A stretch of DNA of 64,000 nt, taken from NCBI RefSeq assembly GCF_001306035.1, contig NZ_LGCM01000060.1, positions 62,001-126,000 of the forward strand, written 5' to 3'. Both the position numbers and the translations under genes were made by a program. The notes beneath the pieces were generated by a model, which was not told the DNA's origin, did no database searches, and worked only from the letters and a program-made list of their open reading frames with translations. Source of the stretch: Levilinea saccharolytica. GTDB taxonomy: Bacteria > Chloroflexota > Anaerolineae > Anaerolineales > Anaerolineaceae. Positions 44,320 to 54,362 of this stretch are shown piece by piece; within the stretch, counting starts at the first letter, position 1; each line of letters begins with the position of its first letter.

Positions 44320-45258
44320 ATGCGCTGGATCAAACCCCCGCTGAATCCCTGGGGCTGGGCCCGCCTGGCCGGTCTGGCTGCCCTGGCCGTCATCTTGCTG
44401 TGGACTCTGACCGCCGCCGGTCTGCGCCAACTGGGCACGGTGGACAGCCTGGCCTGGAGCGGTTACGCCACCTTCACCCTGCTCAAAGGGTTCGAATTCG
44501 CCGCGGCCGCCCTGTTTGCCGTGTGGGTTTCCGCCTGGTTGGAAGATCAAGACGACCTGGCCCAAAAGAACCGTCAGGAACATCTGGAAAGAGTACAGAC
44601 CCTGGCCGCCCAACGCGAACAGGCCCTGAGGGCCGTGCGCCAATCCCTGCCATCGCCCCCCCACGACGCCCCCCAGGCGCTGCACATTCTGCGCGGCGCG
44701 CTGCAAAGCCTGGACCCCCGCGGCAAAGGCGGCCTGCTTGGCCTGCTGCACGAAATGGGGTGGCTGCCGCACCTTTCCCTTGAGAAAACTGACCTGGAAT
44801 TCCAGGGCGCGTTTTTCGACCGCACCCACGCCGCGCACATTCACCTGGAAGGCCTCAACCTGACCCAGGCGCGCTTTCATCACGCCCACCTGCACGGCGC
44901 CCACCTGGCGAGGGCCAACCTCACCCAGGCCCGCTGCACCCACGCCGACCTGCGCGAGGCCGACCTGAGCGGCTGTGATTTCAAAAAAGCCCAATTAGAA
45001 GACACGCATCTGGAAGGCGCGGATCTGCGCGGCGCTTATTGGCGTGGGGCCGTGCTGCAGCATGTCAATTTCCGCCGCTGCCGCTGGGATGACCCCGCCC
45101 CCGCCAGCGAAAAAGGCCGCCCGGCGCCTTTGCCCGCCGCCCTGGAATCCGCCGTGGTGGTGGATTGTTGGCTGTGGGACGGCCGCAAGGTGAGCAACGA
45201 GAACGGCCGAAAATTCCAGCGCCAACAAGAAATCTCCGATTTGGCCAATAAGCTCTAA
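44320..45258 (+). CDS. Membrane-anchored pentapeptide-repeat protein
   Basis: 312 residues. Two membrane segments (about 14-36 and 52-70) are followed by a charged helical linker and then about ten pentapeptide repeats of the A(D/N)LxxA form between about 165 and 255 (for example GADLRGAYWRGAVL, READLSGCDFKKAQL). These build a right-handed beta helix. Function of such proteins is generally unknown outside gyrase-protecting types, which lack membrane segments. It converges with the YjbQ gene. The 224-base gap upstream holds only the ferritin terminator and a possible TACAAT near 44276. Confidence 0.78.
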   Translation: MRWIKPPLNPWGWARLAGLAALAVILLWTLTAAGLRQLGTVDSLAWSGYATFTLLKGFEFAAAALFAVWVSAWLEDQDDLAQKNRQEHLERVQTLAAQREQALRAVRQSLPSPPHDAPQALHILRGALQSLDPRGKGGLLGLLHEMGWLPHLSLEKTDLEFQGAFFDRTHAAHIHLEGLNLTQARFHHAHLHGAHLARANLTQARCTHADLREADLSGCDFKKAQLEDTHLEGADLRGAYWRGAVLQHVNFRRCRWDDPAPASEKGRPAPLPAALESAVVVDCWLWDGRKVSNENGRKFQRQQEISDLANKL

Positions 45259-45266
45259 GACTCCCT

Positions 45267-45695
45267 CTACTCCCCCAAAACGCTGATCACCACTGTACGT
45301 CGGGCGGGGCCGTCAAATTCACAAAAATAAATCTCCTGCGCCTCTCCCATCACCATTTCCCCCTCGTGCAGTGGAAAGAGGCAGTGGTTACCCGTCAGCA
45401 TCGATTTCAGGTGGCCGGTGGGGTTGCCCGCCGTGCTCCCGTAGGAGGGCAGAATCCGCGCGTGCATATAGGGGTGATCCTCCGGCACCAGCCGCTCCAG
45501 CGCTTCCTGAATATCCACCTCCAGACATTCCACACGCTCATTCACCAAAATACCGGTGGTGGTGTGCAGGGTCACCACCCCCACCCACCCGCTGCGAATT
45601 TGTGAGCGCGCCGCCACATCCCGCACAGCCTGGGTGATGGGGATCAGCTGATTGTACTGCTCGGTTAAAAAGGTGATTTTCTCCAGAGTGTACAC
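45267..45695 (-). CDS. YjbQ family protein (UPF0047)
   Basis: 142 residues of the YjbQ/UPF0047 family: IPITQAVRDVAARSQIRSG, VTLHTTTGILVNE, HARILPSYGSTAGNPTGHLKSMLTG and the C-terminal MGEAQEIYFCEFDGPARRTVVISVLG. Some homologs have weak thiamine-phosphate synthase activity; the true role is not settled. GTG at 45695 is the start, with GGGAAG upstream. It is the last gene of the minus-strand run containing frlA, frlB and frlC, 14 bases after the amidohydrolase. Confidence 0.88.
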   Translation of the reverse strand: MYTLEKITFLTEQYNQLIPITQAVRDVAARSQIRSGWVGVVTLHTTTGILVNERVECLEVDIQEALERLVPEDHPYMHARILPSYGSTAGNPTGHLKSMLTGNHCLFPLHEGEMVMGEAQEIYFCEFDGPARRTVVISVLGE

Positions 45696-45709
45696 GGGCT
45701 TCCCATCCT

Positions 45710-46558
45710 TTATCCCAAAAATTCCAAGGCGTTACCCCCCAGCACCAGTTCAAGGGTGCTCGCGCGCCACCCCAGGGTGTGCAGGGCTTCCACCATGCGG
45801 ATCTGCTCAAAACGCGGGTTGTTGGAGCCAAACAAGACCTGATGCCGCAGACTGCGGTCCACCCAATGCTGCCCCAGGGTGCGCGTGAACACATGCTGAT
45901 AGAACTCTCGGGCGCTGTCAAAATACAGCAGACCTGTGTCCGCATACACGTTGGGATATTTCAGCAGCAGCGCGGCTGTCTCTACCACCCACGGCCAGCC
46001 AAAGTGCCCCAGGCACATACGAAGCCGCGGGTACCGCAAGGCCACGGCCTCAAAATGTTCTGGGCGTGCATACTGCGAGGGAGCATCCGGCTGTAGGCTG
46101 ATGCCCGCATGAAACAGTATGGGCTTGTTATGGCGCAGGCAGCAGGCATACACCGCGTCTAGCCCCTCATCCATCGGGTAAAACTTCTGCTTGGCGGGAT
46201 GCAGCTTCAGCCCGCTCAACTTTAACTCCCCAAAGGCATATTCCAACACCTCCACCGCATCTTTGCGACGGGGATCCACGCTGGCAAAGCCGATGAATTT
46301 CTCCGGCGCAAGCGAAACCAGATGATGAATCTCGGCGTTGCTCACCAGTTCCACCCCGTGGGTGGTGGTCAGATCCAAGGGCAGCAGCCCCAGGCGGTCA
46401 ATGCCGGCGTATTTCATCTGGTTGAAGATGTGCGCCAATGGAGCTGCACCGGTCTTGTACAGCCCCAGGCAGGTCTGGCGCAAATGAAGCCGCTCCTCAT
46501 CGGCGTTGATGGCCTCGAAGAAAGCGGGGTGGGTGTGAATATCAATCACCAGGCTCAT
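45710..46558 (-). CDS. Amidohydrolase-family TIM-barrel protein (amidohydro_2 type)
   Basis: 282 residues. The N-terminal metal motif DIHTHPAF (HxH), KLSGLKLHP, ILFHAG and CLGHFGWPWV, and the C-terminal VLFGSNNPRF with GNALEFLG match the amidohydrolase-2 group (ACMSD/isoorotate-decarboxylase-like). The expected late aspartate is replaced by Asn in GSNNP, where homologs have G(T/S)D(Y/F)P, so catalysis may be altered. It lies 17 bases downstream of frlC with GGAAGG before its ATG. A role in processing Amadori compounds is inferred from position only. Confidence 0.8.
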   Translation of the reverse strand: MSLVIDIHTHPAFFEAINADEERLHLRQTCLGLYKTGAAPLAHIFNQMKYAGIDRLGLLPLDLTTTHGVELVSNAEIHHLVSLAPEKFIGFASVDPRRKDAVEVLEYAFGELKLSGLKLHPAKQKFYPMDEGLDAVYACCLRHNKPILFHAGISLQPDAPSQYARPEHFEAVALRYPRLRMCLGHFGWPWVVETAALLLKYPNVYADTGLLYFDSAREFYQHVFTRTLGQHWVDRSLRHQVLFGSNNPRFEQIRMVEALHTLGWRASTLELVLGGNALEFLG

Positions 46559-46575
46559 CGGCAGCGCCTTCCGGC

Positions 46576-47397
46576 TTAATCATCCAAAAGGTCGTTTACG
46601 CGCTCAATGGCCAGCGAACTGTACAAAGAAGGCTCATTCATGTAGGCCGCTACCAATTCAATCGTGCAGAAACCGCGGTAATTTACGGCTTCGATCTCGC
46701 GGAACAACTGGCGCAGCGGGATGCTGCCCTCCCCTGGCACCAGGTGCATATCCGAACGGCCGTCGCTGTCAATGATATGCAGATGGCGCAGACGGTCGCC
46801 CAGCTTGTGGAAATAGCTCATGATGGGTTCCTGATTGCAGAACGGCGGGCAAATGTCGCACATGCCCAACAGGCGCGGCGAATGAATCTCGTCCAAAGCC
46901 TCCACCAGATCGTTGCAGGTGACCACCACATTGCTTTCGTATTGGGTCAGCGGCTCCAACAGCAGATCCATCTCAATCGCCTCGGCATGCGCCGCCAACT
47001 CTTTCAAATTGCGGATCAGGCGCGCCCAGTATTCCTTGCGCGGGGTGTCGTAACCGGCGTGCGCGGCCGAGATCAGCGTAAAACCTGCATCCATTTTCTT
47101 GGCCATATCCATCGAAAGCTTGATGTAATCCAGGCTCTCGCGCCGCATGGCCTCTGTCCCGATCATCATATTGTACGGGTACATGTTCGTTTCAGGGGTG
47201 AAGCCGATGATGGGCACATCGTACTGCACCGAAAGACGCATCACATCTTCCAGCGCTCCCGCCGCCAGATCGGGTGGAAAAGCGTGCGGCCGTCCGCCCC
47301 ACAGCTCAATGCCGTCGTAGCCAAAGCGCGCCGCGTCCATGAAAGCCCGCTCCAGCGGGTAGCGCATGTAACCCATGGTGAACATTCCAATTTTCAT
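46576..47397 (-). CDS. frlC: Fructoselysine 3-epimerase
   Basis: 273 residues of the xylose-isomerase-like TIM-barrel family, very close to Escherichia coli FrlC as I recall it: [58 protein letters not shown]-type [23 protein letters not shown], then [20 protein letters not shown] and a C-terminal YMNEPSLY. FrlC interconverts psicoselysine and fructoselysine. GAGG lies 5 bases before the ATG at 47397. It follows frlB by 19 bases. Confidence 0.92.
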   Translation of the reverse strand: MKIGMFTMGYMRYPLERAFMDAARFGYDGIELWGGRPHAFPPDLAAGALEDVMRLSVQYDVPIIGFTPETNMYPYNMMIGTEAMRRESLDYIKLSMDMAKKMDAGFTLISAAHAGYDTPRKEYWARLIRNLKELAAHAEAIEMDLLLEPLTQYESNVVVTCNDLVEALDEIHSPRLLGMCDICPPFCNQEPIMSYFHKLGDRLRHLHIIDSDGRSDMHLVPGEGSIPLRQLFREIEAVNYRGFCTIELVAAYMNEPSLYSSLAIERVNDLLDD

Positions 47398-47416
47398 GAT
47401 GTCCTCAAACTCCAGC

Positions 47417-48439
47417 CTAATACTCCACCAGCCCGCCGTAATAGCGGCGATCGTCGGGGTTATGATCCTTATAGATCGATAGGTAATAGCTGAACCATTC
47501 CATCGGCACAAACAAGATCATCGGAGCCAACATCGGGTGCAGCCCCTCACCTAATTCTGCATAATCAAAGGTGATCACATCCGAGGTATAGCGTTTCACA
47601 AAATTCAAGGTGCGTTCCGTGATCTCGCGGCTGGGATCGGTCCCCAGGAGGAAGATGAAGGGAACCCCCTCTTCCACAACTTCCAAAGGCCCGTGGCGAA
47701 ACTCGGCGCTGTTCAGAACTGAGCCGTGGGTCCAGGTGAATTCCATCAAAGTCACAATCCCCTCTTTATACGCCAGGGGTTTCAAAATACCGCCCGCCAC
47801 GGTGTAGATAAACGGCCATTTGGAAGCCCGCTCACCCAAAGCCCGCCCGGTTTCTTCGTACGAGGCAATCAGCCGTCCCAGGATGTCCGGCAGGCGTGGG
47901 ATCTGCGCCAGGATGGCGTCCACTTCGGGGTGAGGCTCACAGCGCGAAATGATGTTGAGTGCAAAGGCATAGCTGATCAGCGTGTGCGCTTCCCAAATGC
48001 TCTCCGCGTGGTAATCAATCACATATTTACCCAACGCTGCCAGAGGGTTATCAGCCTTGTTGGTCACGCAGGCCACCACGGCCTGGCGCTGGGCGGCAAT
48101 TTCCAGCGCGCGGATCACTTCTTCCGTTTTCCCGTAGTGGGAAATGCCAATCACCAGACAGCGCGAGTCCAGCTTCTTCGGAGTTGCATGACAAAAATCC
48201 CAGCCGCTGTAGGCCTCACATGGAATGGTGCTGTACTGGTCAAACAAGGCTTTGGCCGTTTCCGCCGCGCTCAGGGGCGAACCGCAGGCCACAAAATACA
48301 CCTTATCCAGGCCACCGCTCAGAACCTCGTCCACAATGGCAGCAACTTTGGGAAAATCGCGATCCAAAATCTGCTGCACTTCCTCAACCATGTGGGCAGT
48401 CACCAAAAAATCTACTTTATTCTTATCAATGATTAACAT
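47417..48439 (-). CDS. frlB: Fructoselysine-6-phosphate deglycase
   Basis: 340 residues, two SIS (sugar isomerase) domains. Long stretches match E. coli FrlB closely: [74 protein letters not shown] and the C-terminal [20 protein letters not shown]. FrlB splits fructoselysine 6-phosphate to glucose 6-phosphate and lysine. The degree of identity over the whole chain makes the assignment firm. It lies 73 bases downstream of frlA and 19 bases upstream of frlC. Confidence 0.96.
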   Translation of the reverse strand: MLIIDKNKVDFLVTAHMVEEVQQILDRDFPKVAAIVDEVLSGGLDKVYFVACGSPLSAAETAKALFDQYSTIPCEAYSGWDFCHATPKKLDSRCLVIGISHYGKTEEVIRALEIAAQRQAVVACVTNKADNPLAALGKYVIDYHAESIWEAHTLISYAFALNIISRCEPHPEVDAILAQIPRLPDILGRLIASYEETGRALGERASKWPFIYTVAGGILKPLAYKEGIVTLMEFTWTHGSVLNSAEFRHGPLEVVEEGVPFIFLLGTDPSREITERTLNFVKRYTSDVITFDYAELGEGLHPMLAPMILFVPMEWFSYYLSIYKDHNPDDRRYYGGLVEY

Positions 48440-48512
48440 AGACGCCTATCTTTTTGAACTTCCGGTGCGGCTGTTATTAAAGCAGCCGCACCGGCTGAAG
48501 AGGAGAATCGCC

Positions 48513-49871
<1,359 letters not shown>

Positions 49872-49906
49872 TCACTCCTTCATCCGAACTTCTGTGACGG
49901 GAGCAA

Positions 49907-49942
49907 AATTCTATCAACCGTTGGGTCAAGCGTGATAGAATT
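49907..49942. repeat. 36-bp dyad (10-bp perfect inverted repeat) upstream of frlA
   Basis: AATTCTATCA (49907-49916) and TGATAGAATT (49933-49942) are exact inverted copies separated by 16 bases, in the frlA leader. Possible operator for one of the GntR/UTRA regulators, or a leader hairpin. TAGAAT within each arm could also serve as a -10 on either strand. Confidence 0.75.
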
Positions 49943-50047
49943 AAACTCCCCAATGATCCGGGAGAGGCGGTCACTGGTCAGGTTATCCCTCTCCACGGGT
50001 GGTTGGCCAGGCACAGGCAGACTCGTTTTGTCTGTGCCTCCTTTTTT
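49943..50047 (+). ncRNA. Candidate small RNA divergent from frlA
   Basis: A hairpin GGAGAGG/CCTCTCC (49961-49967 with 49988-49994) is followed by a 10-bp terminator stem (50009-50018 with 50030-50039, one G-T pair) and a run of six T (50042-50047). No plus-strand gene ends here, so this terminator needs its own transcript. A weak promoter (TATCAA, 18 bases, TAGAAT) precedes it. No known RNA family is recognised. Confidence 0.4.
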
Positions 50048-50186
50048 CATTTGTTGAGGTGTGCAGCATCCGTTTCCGATTATTTCTGAGCAGCCTCCTT
50101 ATCGGTCAAAAAAAGATCCAGCCGTCCGGTTTACTTAAGAGTGCCTATGAATGCATTTGAATATATTCTGCCCTCCTATGCCGCCA

Positions 50187-50936
50187 TCAATTTTGCTTCG
50201 GCTCGCGTTGGTAATGCACGGTAAAGCTGGCCTTATCGCTGCGCGCCCAAGAACGGCTGTATTCCACCACCCGTCCGGCTGCATCGCGGCTGATGCAGTC
50301 AAACATCAGCACCACAGTCCCCGGTTTGATCTGCAAGATGCGCGCGTCCTTGGCATCCAATTGGGTCACCGACAGCGTTTGCCACGCGCGGGTCACCTGA
50401 ATCCCATTAAACTTGTAAATATCGAACAGGGAAAAAACGTTCAAATCCACCGATTCGAGGTCGTTCAACAAGGAACACGGAATAAAAATATCTTCGAACG
50501 AAGCCGGGTCATCATTTGCCAAACACAGCCGCCGGATATAATACACTTCCGCTTCGGGATCCATCTCTAAAATTTGACCGTACTTTAGCCCCGCCGGTCT
50601 GCGCGTCATGAACATCACCCGCGTGTCTGGAATCACATTCCGTTCACGCATCGTCTGGCGAAACCCGGTCAGGCGTTCCAAATCGCGCCCCAGCTTTTTT
50701 CCCATCACAAACACGCCCTTGCCCTGCACAGGCTTCAGCAAGCCTTCATGCACCAGGGCGGTGATGGCGCTGCGCACGGTCAGGCGGTGTACGCCAAATT
50801 CCTGGGCCAGCTCGCTCTCCGATGGGATGGCCGCCCCAGGAATATATTCGCCGTCATCCATGCGCGCGCGCAGGATTTCGCGCAGCTGCATGTAAATCGG
50901 GTTTTTATGGGGAGCGCTCAGCGTGTCTTTCGCCAT
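50187..50936 (-). CDS. GntR-family regulator with UTRA domain (second copy in frl locus)
   Basis: 249 residues. Winged helix at the N-terminus (LREILRARMDDGEYIPGAAIPSE... then LAQEFGVHRLTVRSAITALV) and a UTRA ligand domain (VYYIRRLCLANDDPASFEDIFIP, VLMFDCISRDAAGRVVEYSRS). HutC/FrlR-type repressors sense sugars or sugar phosphates through UTRA. The start overlaps the end of the tandem kinase gene by 19 bases, so it is translated from the same message. It probably regulates frlA transcription downstream or the whole locus. Confidence 0.9.
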   Translation of the reverse strand: MAKDTLSAPHKNPIYMQLREILRARMDDGEYIPGAAIPSESELAQEFGVHRLTVRSAITALVHEGLLKPVQGKGVFVMGKKLGRDLERLTGFRQTMRERNVIPDTRVMFMTRRPAGLKYGQILEMDPEAEVYYIRRLCLANDDPASFEDIFIPCSLLNDLESVDLNVFSLFDIYKFNGIQVTRAWQTLSVTQLDAKDARILQIKPGTVVLMFDCISRDAAGRVVEYSRSWARSDKASFTVHYQREPKQN

Positions 50937-52519
50937 GGTTCAAAAATTCCCAAAATTGAAGAGGCCGTTTTTGCGCCGGATTTCAAACAATCCTCCAGGG
51001 ATTCGCCGCGCAGCACCCCGGCCATAAATCCGGCGATGAAGGCATCCCCGGCGCCCACCGTGTTCACCACCTCCACCGGATCAATCCCGAATGTGTAAAA
51101 ATCCTTGCCATCAAAAGCCACGCTGCCCTGCTCGCCCAGGGTAGCCACCACCACCCCCGCCCCCAACCCGTGCAGCCGGCGCAAGGGGACCTGCGCCTCT
51201 TCTGGCGTGCAGCGCATGGAGAAGAAGGCATAATCCACCCAGGGCAAGGTTTGGGGCACCAGTGCATCGTCCATTTTGGTGGCGTAGTCAAAGCTGACCA
51301 CCGCCCCGTGGGCGTGCAGGTCGGCCAGATGCTCATGCGCCTTGCCCCAAAAGGCGCTGTGCACCAGCGTATGGCGCGCGGCGAAGCCCAGATCCTCTTT
51401 GGAAAAAACCATCGTCTCCAACACTCCCTCGGCATACTCGCCGTGGATGCGCTCATTCCCATCCAGTTCCATATACGTCACCGCAGTGAGGCCGGGCGCT
51501 GTGTGAAAATGAGACAGGTCCAAATCCTCACCGCGCAGCGCATCCACCATCTGCCGGCCGTAGTCATCCTCCCCCGTGGTGCTGATCACCGACACCGGCA
51601 CGCCCAGCTGGCGCAGGTGGATGGCAAAATCCACCACGTTTCCAGTCGGGTAGGCCGTCCCTAACGCAGGATAGACATCCATGCAGTTGTCGCCGATGGC
51701 CGCCGCATCCAGCACCTGCTTGGTGTTGGCTTCCAGCTCCCATGCGCCCATGTATTGCAAGGTCACGGCCGCGTTCTCCGCCCCAGCCTTCAGGCAGTCG
51801 CCCAGCTGCTCACCGTAGAGCGCCGCCCGAAGGAAGCCGGCGATGAAAGAATCCCCCGCCCCCATCGTGTCCACCACGTCCACCGGCACAATTCCATACC
51901 GCGTGAAGGTGTGCCCGTCATAAGCCAGGCTGCCGTTTTCGCCCAGCGTGGCCACAGCCACCCGCGGGCCAGCCTGCTGGGCCAGCTGCAGGTAGCTGCG
52001 GATAAATTCGTCCTCGTGAGTGTAGGAGAAAAAAGCATAATCCACATGCGGCAGGGCAATTCCCACCACCTCGTGATCCAACTTATCGGCGAAGTCAAAA
52101 GAGATCCGCATCCCCCGCTGCTGAAGCCTGCCCAAATCGCGCTCAATTTTTCCCCAAATGCCGGTGTGAATCAGGTCATGGCGGCACAGGAATTCGACAT
52201 CCGCCTCGGTGAGCTTAAAATCGGCCATCACACCTTCGTCATAGTCGCCAAAAACCCGCTCTCCCTCCACCAGTTCCACCTGGGTCACGGCCGTGCGCCC
52301 GTGGCGGGTGTGCAGATGAGAGATATCCACACCCTTGGCGTACAGGGCGTTTTTCATTAAGTAACCGTAGGCGTCATTGCCAACCATACCCGTGTACGAT
52401 GCGTCCATGCCCAGCCGGCGCAGATACACGGCCACATTCACCGGGTTGCCCCCCGGGTAGGATTTGCTCAAATGAGCATAGGCATCCACACAATTGTCGC
52501 CCACGGCTGCCACACGCAT
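50918..52519 (-). CDS. frlD: Tandem fructoselysine 6-kinase: two PfkB domains fused
   Basis: A 533-residue protein made of two full FrlD-like kinase domains in one chain. Domain 1 (1-262) keeps the E. coli FrlD pattern: AAVGDNCVDAY, GGNPVNVAVYLRRLG, VFGDYDEGVMADF and the catalytic motif DTMGAGDSF (D223). Domain 2 (about 272-533) repeats it: AAIGDNCMDVYP, GNVVDFAIHLRQLG, IHGEYAEGVLE and NTVGAGDAF (D492). Both anion-hole GAGD motifs are intact; the substrate-side motif GGNxxN is changed to TGNxxD in domain 2. FrlD phosphorylates fructoselysine at O6. GGGAG 8 bases before the ATG at 52519 decides the start over an ATG at 52543 that overlaps the upstream stop. Normal FrlD is about 261 residues. 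Confidence 0.93.
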   Translation of the reverse strand: MRVAAVGDNCVDAYAHLSKSYPGGNPVNVAVYLRRLGMDASYTGMVGNDAYGYLMKNALYAKGVDISHLHTRHGRTAVTQVELVEGERVFGDYDEGVMADFKLTEADVEFLCRHDLIHTGIWGKIERDLGRLQQRGMRISFDFADKLDHEVVGIALPHVDYAFFSYTHEDEFIRSYLQLAQQAGPRVAVATLGENGSLAYDGHTFTRYGIVPVDVVDTMGAGDSFIAGFLRAALYGEQLGDCLKAGAENAAVTLQYMGAWELEANTKQVLDAAAIGDNCMDVYPALGTAYPTGNVVDFAIHLRQLGVPVSVISTTGEDDYGRQMVDALRGEDLDLSHFHTAPGLTAVTYMELDGNERIHGEYAEGVLETMVFSKEDLGFAARHTLVHSAFWGKAHEHLADLHAHGAVVSFDYATKMDDALVPQTLPWVDYAFFSMRCTPEEAQVPLRRLHGLGAGVVVATLGEQGSVAFDGKDFYTFGIDPVEVVNTVGAGDAFIAGFMAGVLRGESLEDCLKSGAKTASSILGIFEPWRKTR

Positions 52520-52539
52520 CGCCCACACTCCCATTTCGC

Positions 52540-53265
52540 TCATTGAAGGATCCCCGCAAAGCGAATTTGATCCACCCGCGAGACCGATTTGATCAATTCA
52601 ATCGGGTTGTGCTGCTCATCCCAGGTGAGGCCTTTCAGGTAGAACAGGGCCTCGCCTTCCTGCACACCCAGGAGTTCCGCTTCGTTCGCATCGGCATAAG
52701 TGAGGCTGATCTCTTCCTCACCGCTGCAAAAAATCACCCCGTATTTGCGTTCCAACACCCCATACAGGCTGAGACGCTCGAAGTTATAGCGGTGAATGCC
52801 TGGGAACCGCTGGCAAGGCAGCATGACCGATTCCAAAGACACCGGCGTTTCATCTACAGCCCGCAAGCGTACCAACTGAAAGATGTCGCTGCTTTCTTTA
52901 ACCTGTAATTTTTCCGCAATGCGCGCCGCCGCCGGCAGCAGCCCCTGGCTGACCAGCCGGTTTTCAATTTTGCGTCCTTGCAGCATCACAAAGTCGGAAA
53001 AAGAGGTCAGGTCTTGTAAATAGCGTTCCAGTCGGGCTGGGGCCACAAAATTGCCCACCGAAGGCATGTTCACCAGCCGGCCTTCCGCGATCAGCCGTTT
53101 CACCGCCGCCCGGAAGGTCATGCGGTTGCAGTTCCACGCCTCACACAGCTCCCGCTCCCCAGGCAAACGGTCGCCGGGTTTTAACTGCTGCTCAATCATC
53201 AAACACTCAATGCGTTCAACGATCTCGTCCCGCGGGCGGCTGTGGAAAATCTTTACCGGGGTCAT
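52540..53265 (-). CDS. GntR-family regulator with UTRA domain (first copy in frl locus)
   Basis: 241 residues with a GntR winged helix (IECLMIEQQLKPGDRLPGER, LCEAWNCNRMTFRAAVKRLI) and a UTRA domain (IFQLVRLRAVDETPVSLESV, ISLTYADANEAELLGVQEGE). Its ATG overlaps the stop of the FrlC-like gene (53262-53265) and its stop lies next to the tandem kinase gene. Being in the operon it likely controls it. The two GntR proteins here differ widely from each other, so they may read different ligands or sites. Confidence 0.9.
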   Translation of the reverse strand: MTPVKIFHSRPRDEIVERIECLMIEQQLKPGDRLPGERELCEAWNCNRMTFRAAVKRLIAEGRLVNMPSVGNFVAPARLERYLQDLTSFSDFVMLQGRKIENRLVSQGLLPAAARIAEKLQVKESSDIFQLVRLRAVDETPVSLESVMLPCQRFPGIHRYNFERLSLYGVLERKYGVIFCSGEEEISLTYADANEAELLGVQEGEALFYLKGLTWDEQHNPIELIKSVSRVDQIRFAGILQ

Positions 53266-54131
53266 GCGGCTTTCTCAACCGTTTCCGGCAGCCAGCGGCG
53301 TAAAAACTCTGCGCTGCGGGCAATCGAGGTGTGGGGGTCATCCCAATAGATTGAGTCGTTGATCTCCAGCGTCAAATAGCCGCTGTACTGGTTGGCTTCC
53401 AGGGTGGCCAGGTAACCGCGCAGGGGCAGGTTGCCGTCACCGCAGATAAAATGCCCCGAGGGGTTTCCATCCGCAAAGTGAATATGCCGCACTTTGCCGG
53501 GCAGGCGGTCAAAGAAATCCTGCAACTCATCCCCCACCACCGCCATCGCCACCAGGTCCACACAGCATTGGAGAGCTGGCGAAGACACTTCATTGAGCAT
53601 CCGCACCATATCGTCGCAGGTGGTCAGCAAATTGGATTCATACGGTTGAAGCTGTTCAATCACCAGGGAAACGCCCATTTTCTCAGCCCGCGCGCACAAT
53701 TCCCCCAACGAATCCACCGAACGCCGCCAGGCATCTTCGCGCGGCTCGTCCAACAGGCCCCAGCCTGAGGTGATGAACACCCGGTCGGCGCCGAACAAGA
53801 GTGCATCTTCCATCGCACGGGTAAAGTAATCCAGCGACTTTTTACGGTAGCCCGCCTCGCGCCCGGCGATATTGATGGGATAATTCAACTGCTCTGGCGT
53901 CAGCATCACCACCTGCATCCCGCGCGCCTCGATCTGGCGGCGCATGGCGCGGATGTGCGCCTCGGCTTCGGCTCTCGTCTCAAAACAGTCGTAGCTGTAA
54001 TGCGGCGCGCCAGCCCAAAGCTCGATGTTCTTCAACTGACAGCGCTCCATCGAGGATAAAAAATACTCAAACGAGGTATGCCAGTATTGAACGCTCATCA
54101 CCGAGATGTTATCCATCGAAAGGGGGATCAT
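53262..54131 (-). CDS. FrlC-like sugar-phosphate isomerase/epimerase (second copy)
   Basis: 289 residues, xylose-isomerase-like TIM barrel. It shares the FrlC layout (LKNIELWAGAPHYSYD, TPEQLNYPINIAGREAGYRKKSLDYFTRAMEDA, LVIEQLQPYESNLLTTCDDMV, KVRHIHFADGNPSGHFICGDG), but the resemblance to E. coli FrlC is looser than that of the protein at 46576-47397. It heads the operon, behind a strong promoter. A second epimerase suggests a further Amadori isomer (for example another sugar or amine) as substrate; this is inference. GAGG precedes the ATG by 6 bases. Confidence 0.85.
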   Translation of the reverse strand: MIPLSMDNISVMSVQYWHTSFEYFLSSMERCQLKNIELWAGAPHYSYDCFETRAEAEAHIRAMRRQIEARGMQVVMLTPEQLNYPINIAGREAGYRKKSLDYFTRAMEDALLFGADRVFITSGWGLLDEPREDAWRRSVDSLGELCARAEKMGVSLVIEQLQPYESNLLTTCDDMVRMLNEVSSPALQCCVDLVAMAVVGDELQDFFDRLPGKVRHIHFADGNPSGHFICGDGNLPLRGYLATLEANQYSGYLTLEINDSIYWDDPHTSIARSAEFLRRWLPETVEKAA

Positions 54132-54191
54132 TTTCAGCCTCGCGCAGATCCATAGATAAGTCGTGATGTTTGTTGTAATCGAGATAATCCA

Positions 54192-54220
54192 AGTATAGCA
54201 TGGTATAAAAATTAAGTCAA
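54192..54220 (-). promoter_or_regulatory. Sigma-70-type promoter of the FrlC2-GntR-FrlD-GntR operon
   Basis: TTGACT (54220-54215), 17 bases, TATACT (54197-54192) on the minus strand, giving a leader of about 55 bases. Confidence 0.75.
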
Positions 54221-54362
54221 CTCATCTATTAACCCTTTTCCTCAATTCAACATTACACTCAGGCAGGTTTGAACTGACATTCATCATCAATTGGTATAAA
54301 TTAGTGGCATTTGCCCCAATCAATACTATAATATTGGTAAATCACTTCAAAGGAGCTTCGCA

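Noticed and set aside
49950-50050. Guanidine-type (mini-ykkC) or other known riboswitch upstream of frlA
   Set aside because: Only one ACGG-like loop is present and the terminator points away from frlA; no known riboswitch core was recognised.
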